From Alphaproteobacteria bacterium (GTDB taxonomy: Bacteria > Myxococcota_A > UBA796 > UBA2385), in NCBI GenBank assembly GCA_020632755.1, contig JACKEY010000019.1:1-64000 (forward strand): a DNA stretch of 64,000 nucleotides. The letters are read 5' to 3'. The translations under genes were made by a program, and so were the position numbers. Positions 18,146 through 29,726 of this stretch are shown piece by piece. The notes beneath the pieces were generated by a model. It was not told the DNA's origin, searched no databases, and saw nothing but the letters and a program-made list of their open reading frames with translations. Within the stretch, counting starts at the first letter, position 1. Every line of letters starts with the position of its first letter.

Positions 18146-18564
18146 GCGATCCAGGGGGAGCTCCAGGCGGAACGAGGGGAAGGGCGAGCCTACCGGATCT
18201 CGTCCCGGGGCCCCACCGCCTCCCTCACCCGGGCGCGCAATCTTGACATGAGAAGAGCCCGGTCGCTGTCACTTCTGGGAGATGTCTGTCAAAACGGAGG
18301 CCGAAGGTGCGACCGGACCAGGGTCACGGGAACAATAGTACGAGCACGGACGTCTCCAAGTCAGCAGACGTAGCAGGCGGCCCCGCCGGGGACCGCCCGA
18401 GCAGCAGCACCTGAACGGACGGCCCCGCCCACGGCGGCATGGCCGCAGATCACCTCCACAGCGCGCTCTTCCCCCCCACCCCGCGCACCACCCCGGGCGC
18501 CCACCCTCGCCCGGGAGAGCATCGACCCGACGGCGCATGTCGCGCCCGGGTCGGGAGGATCTGC
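18146..18564. promoter_or_regulatory. 419-base intergenic region upstream of prkA
   Basis: No gene is seen here. The region contains the locally most AT-rich stretch (about 18240-18350). On the plus strand there is a perfect TTGACA (18243-18248) without a good partner -10, and GGGAAC (18328-18333) followed 17 bases later by CGTCT (18351-18355), an arrangement like ECF-type promoters. An AATAGT lies just after GGGAAC. Nearer to prkA are two GC-rich hairpins (18492-18499 with 18508-18515; 18523-18529 with 18547-18553). The second abuts the GGAGG ribosome site at 18554-18558. The minus strand carries the dehydratase promoter. Confidence 0.45.
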
Positions 18565-20652
<2,088 letters not shown>

Positions 20653-20674
20653 GCCACCTGGCGTCGCCGGCTGC

Positions 20675-20687
20675 CTAGCAGTGCTAG
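20675..20687. repeat. CTAGCAGTGCTAG palindrome between prkA and yeaH
   Basis: This is a perfect 6-bp inverted repeat around a single G. It differs at one position from the sequence at 14426-14438. It could be an operator or a processing site. Confidence 0.45.
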
Positions 20688-20719
20688 CCGTTCGGCGGCG
20701 CCCGCCTCCGGGAGGCCAC

Positions 20720-21823
20720 GTGCCCCTCAACATCGACAACGACGTCCATCGCTTCCGCACCATCGTGAAGGGCCGCGTGCGCAAGGATCTGCGCCGGTTC
20801 ATGCAGAGCGGCGAGCTGCTGGGCCGCCAGGGCGACCGCATCGTCAGCATCCCCCTGCCCCGGATCGGCATCCCGCGGTTCCGCTACGGCGACAACGAGC
20901 AGGGCGGCGTCGGCCAGGGCGACGGTCAGCCGGGCGACGCCGCCGACGGGCAGCCGGGTGACGGCCAGGGCCAGGCCGGGGAGCAGCCGGGCCAGCACGT
21001 GCTGGAGGCCGAGGTCACCCTCGAAGAGCTCGCCGAGATCATGGGCGAGGAGCTCGCCCTGCCGCGCATCGAGCCCAAGGGCCACAAGCACATCAGCAGC
21101 GAGCGCGACAAGTACACCGGCATCTCCCGGGTCGGCCCGGAAGGCCTGCGCCACACCCGCCGGACCTTCCGCGAGGCGCTCAAGCGGCAGATCGCCAGCG
21201 GCACCTGGGACGCCGGTCGGCCCCGGATCGTCCCGGTGCGCGAGGACAAGCGCTACCGCAGCTGGAAGACGAAGTCCGAGCCCCAGTCGTCGGCGGTGAT
21301 CCTGTACATGATGGACGTGTCCGGGTCGATGGGTCGTGAACAGAAGGAGATCGTCCGGCTGGAGGCCTTCTGGATCGACACCTGGCTGCAGCACAACTAC
21401 GACAACGTGCAGGCCCGGTTCATCATCCACGACGCCAAGGCGCGCGAGGTCGACCGCGACACCTTCTTCCGCACCAAGGAGAGCGGCGGCACGCTGATCA
21501 GCAGCGCCTACGAGCTGGCCTGGCGGATCATCGAGGCCGACTACCCGCCCGACGAGTGGAACATCTACCCCTTCCACTTCAGCGACGGAGACAACTGGTC
21601 GAAGGCCGACACGAAGAAGTGCCTGACCATGCTGCAGGAGCGCTTCCTGCCCGCCTGCAACCAGTTCTCCTACGCCCAGGTCGACAGCGACTACGGCAGT
21701 GGACAGTTCTACGAGGACCTGTCCGGCAGCTTCTCCGGCGACGAGCGCCTGGCCCTGAGCCGCGTGCCCGATCGCGACCACATCATGGACTCCATCAAGG
21801 AGCTCCTGGGAACGGGACGGTGA
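20720..21823 (+). CDS. yeaH: YeaH/YhbH family VWA-like stress protein
   Basis: The 367 residues match the DUF444 (YeaH/YhbH) family, always found with PrkA and SpoVR. An N-terminal DNDVHRFRTIVKGRVRKDL region leads to a Gly/Gln/Asp-rich linker (about 63-95). The C-terminal half is VWA-like, with the metal-site loop MMDVSGSMGREQKE near residue 195, and TKESGGTLISSAYELA and YPFHFSDGDNWS downstream. The start is taken as the GTG at 20720, preceded by GGGAGG, giving the family N terminus PLNIDNDVHRF. The TGA lies 3 bases before spoVR. Confidence 0.93.
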   Translation: MPLNIDNDVHRFRTIVKGRVRKDLRRFMQSGELLGRQGDRIVSIPLPRIGIPRFRYGDNEQGGVGQGDGQPGDAADGQPGDGQGQAGEQPGQHVLEAEVTLEELAEIMGEELALPRIEPKGHKHISSERDKYTGISRVGPEGLRHTRRTFREALKRQIASGTWDAGRPRIVPVREDKRYRSWKTKSEPQSSAVILYMMDVSGSMGREQKEIVRLEAFWIDTWLQHNYDNVQARFIIHDAKAREVDRDTFFRTKESGGTLISSAYELAWRIIEADYPPDEWNIYPFHFSDGDNWSKADTKKCLTMLQERFLPACNQFSYAQVDSDYGSGQFYEDLSGSFSGDERLALSRVPDRDHIMDSIKELLGTGR

Positions 21824-21826
21824 CCC

Positions 21827-23379
<1,553 letters not shown>

Positions 23380-23383
<4 letters not shown>

Positions 23384-23847
23384 GCGATCTGCGCGAGCAG
23401 CTGGACGAAGCCCTGGCGCGGGACGGCGACGGGCGTGCCGAGCTGCACGGCCCGGGCTGGACGGCGCAGCTCGACCACGGCGAGGCCGGCCCGGTCGGCG
23501 TCGTGGTCGAACGCCTGCGCGTCGAGGGGCGGGTCGGCGACCTGGTCGACCGGGCCCAGGTGCTGGCCGACACCCTGCGGCCCGCGGGCGAGCGGCTGCA
23601 GCCGGTCGAGGTCGACCCCGCCCTGGGCGGCGCCGTCCTGCGCACCCGCCCCGACGACATGCGCGGCGGGCGCTTCTTCCAGCTCGAGGTCGACCGGGGC
23701 GACGCCGAGCTGACGCGCCAGCGGCGGCGCGCCGAGGGTGGCCGGGTGGAGGAGCCCTTCCCGATGACGCGGGAGGAGCTGTCGCGGGTGCTGGAGGCGC
23801 TCGGCGAGGTGCTGGGCGCCCCCGAGGACGAGGTGGACGGCGGGTGA
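23380..23847 (+). CDS. Small unknown protein coupled to spoVR
   Basis: I do not recognise this 155-residue protein. It begins at a TTG that overlaps the spoVR stop by 4 bases (TTGA), with a strong AAGGAGG ribosome site at 23369-23375. It is acidic and probably soluble, with alternating strand and helix patterns: AQLDHGEAGPVGVVVERLRVEGRVGDLVDRA, then RFFQLEVDRGDAELTRQRRR and a C-terminal amphipathic helix LSRVLEALGEVLGA. The fold could be a chaperone-like or effector-binding alpha/beta domain, but nothing identifies it. The tight coupling suggests it works with the PrkA-YeaH-SpoVR module. Confidence 0.75.
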
Positions 23848-23853
23848 GCGGGC

Positions 23854-23859
23854 TACCGT
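23854..23859 (+). promoter_or_regulatory. -10-like TACCGT before the hydrolase gene
   Basis: TACCGT ends 8 bases before the ATG at 23868. This supports 23868 over the GTG at 23844 as the start, and predicts a leaderless or nearly leaderless mRNA. Confidence 0.45.
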
Positions 23860-23867
23860 GGCCGGCG

Positions 23868-24647
23868 ATGGCCCTGCCCCTCCTGCCCCTCCTGACGCTC
23901 TTCGCTGTATCGGCGGCCGATGCCGCCGTGCCGGTCGATGTCGGGCGACCGATGCCTCCCGGCACTCCGGTGGCCCTGGTGGTCGAGTCGCCGGGTCTGG
24001 CGCGGGCGGCCCACCAGGCGCTGTTCGACGCGCTGGAGGCCGAGGGCCTGGACGCCTGGACGGTCACCCTCCCCTCGCCCGATCCCGCCGAGCTGGCGGA
24101 CGCCCGAGCGGCCCTGCCCCCGGACCTGGTGCTGGTCGGCCACGGCATCGGCGGCGCCTGGGCCGCCGCATCGGCCGCGGCGGCGCCACCTCGCGCGCTG
24201 GTGCTCCTGGGCGCGCCCCTCGCTCCCCCGGCATCCGCCCTCCTCGACGACCTGCACGCCCGGCCGGTGCCCGCGGGCGGCCTCGACCTCGCCGCCCTCA
24301 CCGAGGCGCGCTGGCGGGACCGCCGCGTCCTGGCCCTCCTCCTGGGCACTCCCCTGCCCTCCCTCGGCCGCATCGACGCCGCCTGGCTGCAGGCCCTGGC
24401 CGACTGGACCGCACCCGTCGACCTGCGGGCGCTGCCCTGCCCGCTCTACGTCGGCATGGGAGACCTCGACGAGCTGGGCCAGCCCGAAGCCATCCGCCCG
24501 TGGCTGCCGGCCGACGCCCGGGTCGTGCGGTTCGGCCGGCTGCGCATGGATCCGACCGCCTTCGACCATGCGGCCCTGCTCGCGTCGCCCCGCAGCACGC
24601 GCGCCGCGGCCCGCTGGCTCGCGGCGACCGTCGCCGAACAGCGCTAG
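23868..24647 (+). CDS. Secreted alpha/beta-hydrolase-like protein
   Basis: The 259 residues begin with a signal peptide (MALPLLPLLTLFAVSAADA). ALVVESPGLARAAHQALFDAL and the loop VLVGHGIGGAWAAASA look like an alpha/beta hydrolase core, but the nucleophile elbow reads GHGIGG. The usual Ser/Asp/Cys is replaced by Gly, so the canonical nucleophile is missing. A late acidic residue (YVGMGDLDELG) and a histidine (AFDHAALL) occupy the places of the other triad members. It is probably a non-catalytic or altered hydrolase fold. An alternative start is the GTG at 23844, which overlaps the previous stop by 4 bases; ATG is preferred because it places the signal peptide at the N terminus and follows a -10-like element. 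Confidence 0.65.
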   Translation: MALPLLPLLTLFAVSAADAAVPVDVGRPMPPGTPVALVVESPGLARAAHQALFDALEAEGLDAWTVTLPSPDPAELADARAALPPDLVLVGHGIGGAWAAASAAAAPPRALVLLGAPLAPPASALLDDLHARPVPAGGLDLAALTEARWRDRRVLALLLGTPLPSLGRIDAAWLQALADWTAPVDLRALPCPLYVGMGDLDELGQPEAIRPWLPADARVVRFGRLRMDPTAFDHAALLASPRSTRAAARWLAATVAEQR

Positions 24648-24656
24648 GCCGACCCC

Positions 24657-24848
24657 GTGCGCAACCTCGTCCATCGCCTGGGCTGCTTCCTGCAGCTGCT
24701 GTTCACGGCGGGTCTCGCCGCCGTGCTGCTCGGCCGGACCGAGCTGTCCCCCCTGGTCGCGCTCCTGGCGGCCGCGGCCGGCGGCATGGTCGCGACCTTC
24801 GGGACGGTGTTCGTCCTGCAGCAGCTGGTCGACCGCTTCGAGGACTGA
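24657..24848 (+). CDS. Small two-helix membrane protein
   Basis: The 63 residues contain two hydrophobic stretches (about 8-26 and 31-54) and end in an acidic tail (VDRFED). The GTG start lies 9 bases after the previous stop, and that TAG forms part of a TAGGCC sequence 6 bases before the start, like the arrangement at 54545-54557. There is no recognised family. Length and composition make it a plausible small membrane protein, but short GC-rich frames can be spurious. Confidence 0.5.
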   Translation: MRNLVHRLGCFLQLLFTAGLAAVLLGRTELSPLVALLAAAAGGMVATFGTVFVLQQLVDRFED

Positions 24849-24872
24849 GCCCGCAGCCCCAGCCGAACACCG

Positions 24873-26375
24873 CTAGTCCGATGAAGGCGTCGTCTCCGTG
24901 CCACGCGGCGGGGGCGGGAGCAGCTCGGTGTCGGTCGGAGCTTCGTCCGCCCCGCCAGCGCCCGGCCGCGGCATCGCCAGCTCGCTCGACAGCATCTGCG
25001 TCAGGAAGCCCGCCAGCGCACCCGGGGGCGCGTTGGTCTTGACCTGCACCCCGAGCTCGAACACGTCGTCGTCGGTCGCGCGCAGACCGGCGTGGATCCG
25101 GGCCCCGATGCCCCCCCCGCCCAGGTCGGCGGGGGTGAAGGCCGCGACGGGCCAGCTCATCAGCCACTGCAGCTCGTCGGCGCTGACCCACGGCGTGCCC
25201 TGGCCGCTCGCCGCTTCGCGCACCCGCCCGGCGTCCGAGCCGGCGTAGGCCCGGCCGTCCTGGAACTCGATGAACACCAGCTTCTCGCCGGACGCCAGCA
25301 CCAGGGTCTCGTCCCCCTTGCTGACGACGTCCATGTCGGCCTTGCGGGCCAGTCGGGCGACGCGCTTCGTGTGCTTGCGGTCGGACGCACCGTCGTCGAT
25401 GGGGATCACACCGACGAGCTCGCGCTGGGCCGGATTGCCGAAGGCCGCGACGGTGGTGCCGGCCCCGATGCGCAGGCGCTTGCTGATGCGCCGCGCCGTG
25501 GTCGGGCTCAGGTCGAAGGCCTTCTGCACGGCCGGGTCGCCCAGCAGGTCGTCCAGCGACACGCCCAGGTGCACGACCACGCTGGGCGGGTTGACCGAGC
25601 TGCCCGAGACCGGCGCGGCCGGGGCCTTGCGCAGGGCGGCCGGCGGCGGGCCCTGCGGACGCACACGCACGACCGCCGTGCCACCCCGGGCGAAGGGGAT
25701 GAAGCCGGCCAGGGTGAGCGGCCCGTCGGGGCGGAGCTGCTGCGGGCCGGGCAGGGTGTCGCCCGGCAGCCGGGCCCAGAAGGCACAGCCAGGGTCGTCG
25801 GGCAGGCCCTGGACGAGCGGTAGATCGGCGCCGGGCCCGTCGGCGGGCGGGGTGCCCGCGAAGGCCATGCTGAGCTCGCCGTCGGCCAGCCTCACGACGG
25901 TGCCGTCGGCGGTGCGCCACTCGCCGAGCCCCGGCTGCGCCACCTCGGGAGCGAGGCCGAAGGCCGCCAGGGTCTGCACCGCCTGGGCGCCGTCCCCGCT
26001 GAACGGCAGGCTGAGGACGCCGCGGGGGGCTTCCTTCACGGACCACAGGGACAGGCCCAGGCTGCCGTCGGGGTCGATGCCCACTGCACGGAGGCCGTCG
26101 GCGGAGCGCACCGCTTCCGCCAGCACGCGCCCGTCGGCGTCCATGCCCGCCTGGCCCAGCAGGGCCGCGGAGAACAGGGAGAAGACGGTGGCACTGGGGG
26201 CACAGGACAGCCCGACCTCGGGCGAGCTCGGGTGTCCCTGGAGGCGCCGCGCCAGCTCGTCGCGGGCGCTCGGCATCGGCCCGGCCCAGGCAGGGGAGAG
26301 GGCGATGGCGGAGGACAGGGCGAGGCCGGCCAGCAGCGGGCGGATCGCGAGGGCGGGCAAGGAAGGGCGCGTCAT
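24873..26375 (-). CDS. Secreted protein of unknown function, 500 residues
   Basis: The protein starts with a signal peptide (about 1-31, LAGLALSSAIALSPAWAGP). The body alternates strands and turns and includes FSLFSAALLGQAG, a pair of similar substructures, and a segment KHTKRVARLARKADMDVVSKGDETLVLASGEKLVFIEF that may be a small alpha/beta domain. A C-terminal Pro/Thr-rich tail (PTDTELLPPPPRGTETTPSSD) ends it. I recognise no domain. It may be periplasmic, resembling the DUF3352-like proteins only in general look. Its start codon follows a TACCAT -10-like element by 6 bases. It is divergent from the lipoprotein hydrolase gene and convergent with the small membrane protein. Confidence 0.75.
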   Translation of the reverse strand: MTRPSLPALAIRPLLAGLALSSAIALSPAWAGPMPSARDELARRLQGHPSSPEVGLSCAPSATVFSLFSAALLGQAGMDADGRVLAEAVRSADGLRAVGIDPDGSLGLSLWSVKEAPRGVLSLPFSGDGAQAVQTLAAFGLAPEVAQPGLGEWRTADGTVVRLADGELSMAFAGTPPADGPGADLPLVQGLPDDPGCAFWARLPGDTLPGPQQLRPDGPLTLAGFIPFARGGTAVVRVRPQGPPPAALRKAPAAPVSGSSVNPPSVVVHLGVSLDDLLGDPAVQKAFDLSPTTARRISKRLRIGAGTTVAAFGNPAQRELVGVIPIDDGASDRKHTKRVARLARKADMDVVSKGDETLVLASGEKLVFIEFQDGRAYAGSDAGRVREAASGQGTPWVSADELQWLMSWPVAAFTPADLGGGGIGARIHAGLRATDDDVFELGVQVKTNAPPGALAGFLTQMLSSELAMPRPGAGGADEAPTDTELLPPPPRGTETTPSSD

Positions 26376-26381
26376 GGCGGC

Positions 26382-26387
26382 ATGGTA
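26382..26387 (-). promoter_or_regulatory. -10-like TACCAT, leaderless spacing
   Basis: Read leftward, TACCAT (26387 to 26382) ends 6 bases before the ATG at 26375. A TTGCCC at 26412-26407 is a possible -35 at a long 19-base spacing. Confidence 0.5.
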
Positions 26388-26432
26388 GCCAGTCGGGCGC
26401 GGGCGCGGGCAATGGACGGTCGAAGTCCCGGG

Positions 26433-26438
26433 TATAGG
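26433..26438 (+). promoter_or_regulatory. -10-like TATAGG, leaderless spacing
   Basis: TATAGG ends 8 bases before the GTG at 26447. The last base differs from the TAnnnT pattern. No clear -35 is seen. Confidence 0.4.
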
Positions 26439-26446
26439 GAAGTCCC

Positions 26447-27556
26447 GTGACGCCTTCCCTCGCCATCGCCCTGCTCGGCCTGCTCGCCTGTCGCCACGAC
26501 GGGCCGGCCCCCGACGACGCCGCCTCGTCCGGCAGCGGCCCGGACGACACCTTCGTGCAGACGGCGGACGGGGCGAGCGTGCACCTGCGCCGCTACCGGG
26601 CCGAGGGGCCGCCCGTGCTGCTGGTGCACGGCATCTCCAGCAACCACCGGGCCTGGGACCTCGACGAGCAGCGCTCCCTCGCCCGCCACCTGCAGGCCCG
26701 GGGCATGGACGCCTGGCTCCTGGACCTGCGGGGACACGGCCTGGCGCGGGTCGACGCCGACGGCCACGCCCAGCGCGCCGGCTGGTCGATCGACACCTAC
26801 GGTCGCCAGGACCTGCCGGCCGCCATCGACCACGTCCGGGCCGAGACCGGGGCGGCCCAGGTCGGCTACGTCGGCCACTCCCTGGGCGGGATGGTCGCGG
26901 CGATCTACGTCGCCCAGTACGGGGACGACGCACTGGCGGCCCTGGCCGTGGTCGGCTCGCCGATCGACTTCGGGGACCCCGAGCCCCTGCTCGAAGCCGC
27001 GCTGATCGGCGCCCCGGCGGCCGGCCTGCTGCCGACCCTGCCGACCCCCACCCTGGCCCGGGCCGCGGCGGCCTTCGACCGCGTGCCGCTCGGCATCGAC
27101 GACCTGCTCTTCTCGCCGGGCAGCGTGGACGCCGACGCACGGCGGGCGATGTACCGGTCCATCGTCAGCCCCCTGTCCCGGGGCGAGGTGCGGCAGTTCC
27201 GCCGCATCCTGGCCGAGGAGCGCTTCGTCAGCCGGGACGGGCTCACGGACTACGTGGACAGCCTGACCGCCCTGGACGACGCTCCGTTGCTGGTCATCGC
27301 CGGCCGAGGCGACCGCGTGGCCCCGCCCGACCGGGTCACGGCCTGGATCCCCGCCGCGGCCTCGCCCGACGAGACCCTGGTCGTCGCCAGCCGCGCGAAC
27401 GGCTTCGCCACTGACTACGGCCACCTGGATCTGACCGTCGGCGACGCGGCGGCGGCCGAGATCCACCCGCTGATCGGCGCTTGGTTGGCCGCCCGGCTAC
27501 CGGCGGCGACGGCCCAGGCCGACCAGGGCCAGCAGCCCGAGCCACAGGCTCCCTGA
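26447..27556 (+). CDS. Lipoprotein alpha/beta hydrolase
   Basis: The 369 residues begin with a lipoprotein signal (lipobox LLAC, Cys at 15), so the protein should be tethered to the outer or inner membrane facing the periplasm. A canonical alpha/beta hydrolase follows: LLVHGISSNHRAWD oxyanion region, LDLRGHG, nucleophile elbow GHSLGG (Ser near 145), acid AGRGDRVAPP, and histidine YGHLDLT near 326. Substrate is unknown; an esterase or lipase is likely. The GTG start follows a -10-like element by 8 bases. Its last 60 bases overlap the 3' end of the convergent metalloprotease gene, so the C-terminal tail AATAQADQGQQPEPQAP is antisense to that gene's sorting tail. Confidence 0.85.
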   Translation: MTPSLAIALLGLLACRHDGPAPDDAASSGSGPDDTFVQTADGASVHLRRYRAEGPPVLLVHGISSNHRAWDLDEQRSLARHLQARGMDAWLLDLRGHGLARVDADGHAQRAGWSIDTYGRQDLPAAIDHVRAETGAAQVGYVGHSLGGMVAAIYVAQYGDDALAALAVVGSPIDFGDPEPLLEAALIGAPAAGLLPTLPTPTLARAAAAFDRVPLGIDDLLFSPGSVDADARRAMYRSIVSPLSRGEVRQFRRILAEERFVSRDGLTDYVDSLTALDDAPLLVIAGRGDRVAPPDRVTAWIPAAASPDETLVVASRANGFATDYGHLDLTVGDAAAAEIHPLIGAWLAARLPAATAQADQGQQPEPQAP

Positions 27557-28900
27557 GGTCCGGCCCGCGCTGCTGCAGCCGCCCTTCTCTTCGCCGCCGG
27601 TGTCGGCGGCTCCGTCGCCGTCGTCTTCGGCGACGCACTCCGACGCGACGTCGGCGTCGCCCAGGCAGTAGTCGATGGCGATGCTGTTCTCGGCGAAGAG
27701 CGGGTGGCTGACCACGACGAACACGCCGCCGGCGTCCAGGTCCGCCAGCTCGACGCGGCCGGGCCCGTCGAAGCTGCCCGTGGCGACGGCGTCGGCCACC
27801 GGCCCGTCGGCGCCGCCGTCCGCGACGGGGTGCACGGCCCACGACAGCCCGGTGGGGTCGTCGGCGGTCGCCCAATACAGGGGGCCGCCGGCGTGGTCCA
27901 GGCGGACGTAGAGGGTGGCCAGGGGGTAGATGCGCTCGTCGTCGACGACGCTGTCGCCTTCCTTGGCGATGGCGACTTCGGTCAGGTCGGCGGCGAAGTC
28001 GTAGCTCTCGGCGACGCCCGCCCGGTCACCCACGGCCAGGTTCCAGCTGGCGTAGGCCGCGAACAGGGTCTCGATGTCCGTGCCGGCGTCGGCGATGACC
28101 GCGGCCAGGGCGTCGATGTCCTGGTCCCCGCCGAGCTCGGCCAGCGCTTCCTGCAGCGCCACCAGGCTCTCGGTGCCCAGCGCCTGGTCCATGAACCCGA
28201 ACCACAGGGCCGTGCCGTACTCCCAGCCCGTGAACGCGCCGCTGGGCGGCCGATCCAGGGCCCGCTCCGGCTCTTCCAGCACGCGCCCGCACCAGGCTCG
28301 GAAGTCGTAGCTGTCGGGATCGTAGAGGTACTCTGCCCAGGTGGCGGTGCCTTCCGCCACCCAGCCGGGCTGGTCGACGGCGTAGGCGTACTGCACCCCG
28401 TGGAACAGCTCGTGGCTGGACAGGGTGCGGACGGCTTCGCCCAGGTCGGGGTAGCCGTAGCCCTTGAAGTCGTTCTCCATCATCATGTAGCCGCTGCAGA
28501 CGCCGCCGCTGCAGCGGTCGGTGCCGAACTGGCCGTCGCCGGTGCCGTCGAAGTCGACCAGGTAGAAGTCCAGGGCGTTGCTGCCGCCCAGCGGCTCGAG
28601 GCCCATGTCCTCTTCTGACAGCGGCAGCCGGAAGCCGGCGTCGGCGTAGGCCTGCAGCACCAGCTCGGCCTCGAGCGCCGTGTCCTGGGCCAGGTCGGGG
28701 ATGCCGTCGTCGTCGGCGTCGAGCGCCTTGACCTGGTTGGGGCCCTCGACCGAGTAGTGCACCCGGACCGTGCCCTCGGGGCTGTCGACGTACTCGATGA
28801 CGTCTTCGGCCGTGTAGGCGTAGAACCCGGTCAGGTCGGTCGGCCGGGCGGCCGCTGCGGCGCCGACGGCGAGCAACAGGATGGCGGCAGGTCCGGGCAC
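27497..28900 (-). CDS. Secreted HExxH metalloprotease with MYXO-CTERM-like tail
   Basis: The 467 residues comprise a signal peptide (about 1-18) and a body typical of myxobacterial MXAN_6640-like putative metalloproteases. KALDADDDGIPDLA lies upstream, the zinc motif HELFHG is at 163-168, and WVAEGTATWAEYL supplies the third ligand region. The C terminus reads GGCSSAGRTSG, a hydrophobic segment and RRRR, which matches MYXO-CTERM sorting tails: processing at the Cys region and surface anchoring are expected. The GTG start overlaps the TAG of the HmuY-like gene by one base, so the two are an operon. The 3' 60 bases overlap the convergent hydrolase gene. Confidence 0.85.
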   Translation of the reverse strand: MPGPAAILLLAVGAAAAARPTDLTGFYAYTAEDVIEYVDSPEGTVRVHYSVEGPNQVKALDADDDGIPDLAQDTALEAELVLQAYADAGFRLPLSEEDMGLEPLGGSNALDFYLVDFDGTGDGQFGTDRCSGGVCSGYMMMENDFKGYGYPDLGEAVRTLSSHELFHGVQYAYAVDQPGWVAEGTATWAEYLYDPDSYDFRAWCGRVLEEPERALDRPPSGAFTGWEYGTALWFGFMDQALGTESLVALQEALAELGGDQDIDALAAVIADAGTDIETLFAAYASWNLAVGDRAGVAESYDFAADLTEVAIAKEGDSVVDDERIYPLATLYVRLDHAGGPLYWATADDPTGLSWAVHPVADGGADGPVADAVATGSFDGPGRVELADLDAGGVFVVVSHPLFAENSIAIDYCLGDADVASECVAEDDGDGAADTGGEEKGGCSSAGRTSGSLWLGLLALVGLGRRRR

Positions 28901-29676
28901 TACAGCATCTGCCAGCGGATCTTGAGCATGCCGCCGTTGTCCCCGCCGACGCCCGACGAGTTGCAGCCGTCCTGGCCGTCCTCGTAGAACTCCTCGATGA
29001 CCAGCTTCACGAAGGCGCCGCTGTTGGTCTGCACGATGTGGGGGTAGCCGCTGGTGGCGACGCAGCCCGGGTAGGACCACCACTGGCCGAGCACCAGGTT
29101 GGGGCTGCCCTCGAGCCCGCTGCTGTCGTTGATGAACTCGCAGCTGTCCGTGTAGAAGTCGTCCTGGCCCAGGTAGCCACCGGACTCCAGGGACTCGGCG
29201 TCGGAGCTGCCGACGTCGGCGTAGGCCTTCTCGCGCAGGGTCGCGGCCTGGACGCAGCCGGGGCCGCTGTCGCCGCCGTTGACGCGCACCAGGTAGCGCC
29301 GCATGCCCAGGTCCCAGGTCAGGTCGTCGAGGCTGTCCTCGTCGTCGATCTCGACCTTCTCGAGGCCATCGGCGGTGAACCGGACGTAGACCCAGGGGTT
29401 CTGCGAGGCGGCGGTGTAGCCGCCGGCGGTGGCGTCGACGATGGACACGAAGTCGCTGCCCTCGGTCGAGGTGGTCACGGCGCCCTCGCTGACCTCGTCG
29501 TCCTGGAAGGAGAGGTCGGAGATGAGGGCGTCGACGCAGGCGGGCTCGGTGGCTTCGCACTCCAGCGCGCCGCCGTCGCCACCGTCGCCGGTGCCGCTGT
29601 CGGCGGAGCCGTCGTCCTTGTCGCCGCAGGCGACGACGAGGGGCAGGGCCAGGAGGAAGAGCGAGGTGGGGCGCAT
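28900..29676 (-). CDS. HmuY-like lipoprotein
   Basis: The 258 residues begin with a lipoprotein signal (LLALPLVVACG, Cys at 17) and a short Asp/Gly/Ser linker. The mature part has the features of HmuY-type proteins: WVYVRFTADG, LTWDLGMRRYLVRVNGGDSGPG, Ala-rich turn, and a late PNLVLGQWWSYPG region. HmuY proteins bind haem in Bacteroidetes; many myxobacterial members have unknown ligands. Met or His axial ligands cannot be assigned here. A -10-like TAACGT lies 33 bases upstream. The gene precedes the metalloprotease, echoing haem-scavenging pairs of a protease and a HmuY protein, which is inference. Confidence 0.75.
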   Translation of the reverse strand: MRPTSLFLLALPLVVACGDKDDGSADSGTGDGGDGGALECEATEPACVDALISDLSFQDDEVSEGAVTTSTEGSDFVSIVDATAGGYTAASQNPWVYVRFTADGLEKVEIDDEDSLDDLTWDLGMRRYLVRVNGGDSGPGCVQAATLREKAYADVGSSDAESLESGGYLGQDDFYTDSCEFINDSSGLEGSPNLVLGQWWSYPGCVATSGYPHIVQTNSGAFVKLVIEEFYEDGQDGCNSSGVGGDNGGMLKIRWQML

Positions 29677-29713
29677 CGGATCACCGGGGAAGCGAGGGGG
29701 GAAGTCGCCACGT

Positions 29714-29719
29714 TAGCCT
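29714..29719 (+). promoter_or_regulatory. -10-like TAGCCT, leaderless spacing
   Basis: TAGCCT ends 7 bases before the ATG at 29727. The opposite-strand TAACGT used by the HmuY-like gene overlaps it, so the two promoters share bases. Confidence 0.5.
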
Positions 29720-29726
29720 GCCCGGC

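Noticed and set aside
18243..18248. Perfect TTGACA as the prkA -35
   Set aside because: No acceptable -10 lies 16-18 bases downstream.
24645..24650. TAGGCC as a promoter for the 63-residue membrane protein
   Set aside because: The TAG is the stop codon of the upstream gene, so the TA is explained without a promoter. The same applies to TAGACC at 62224-62219.
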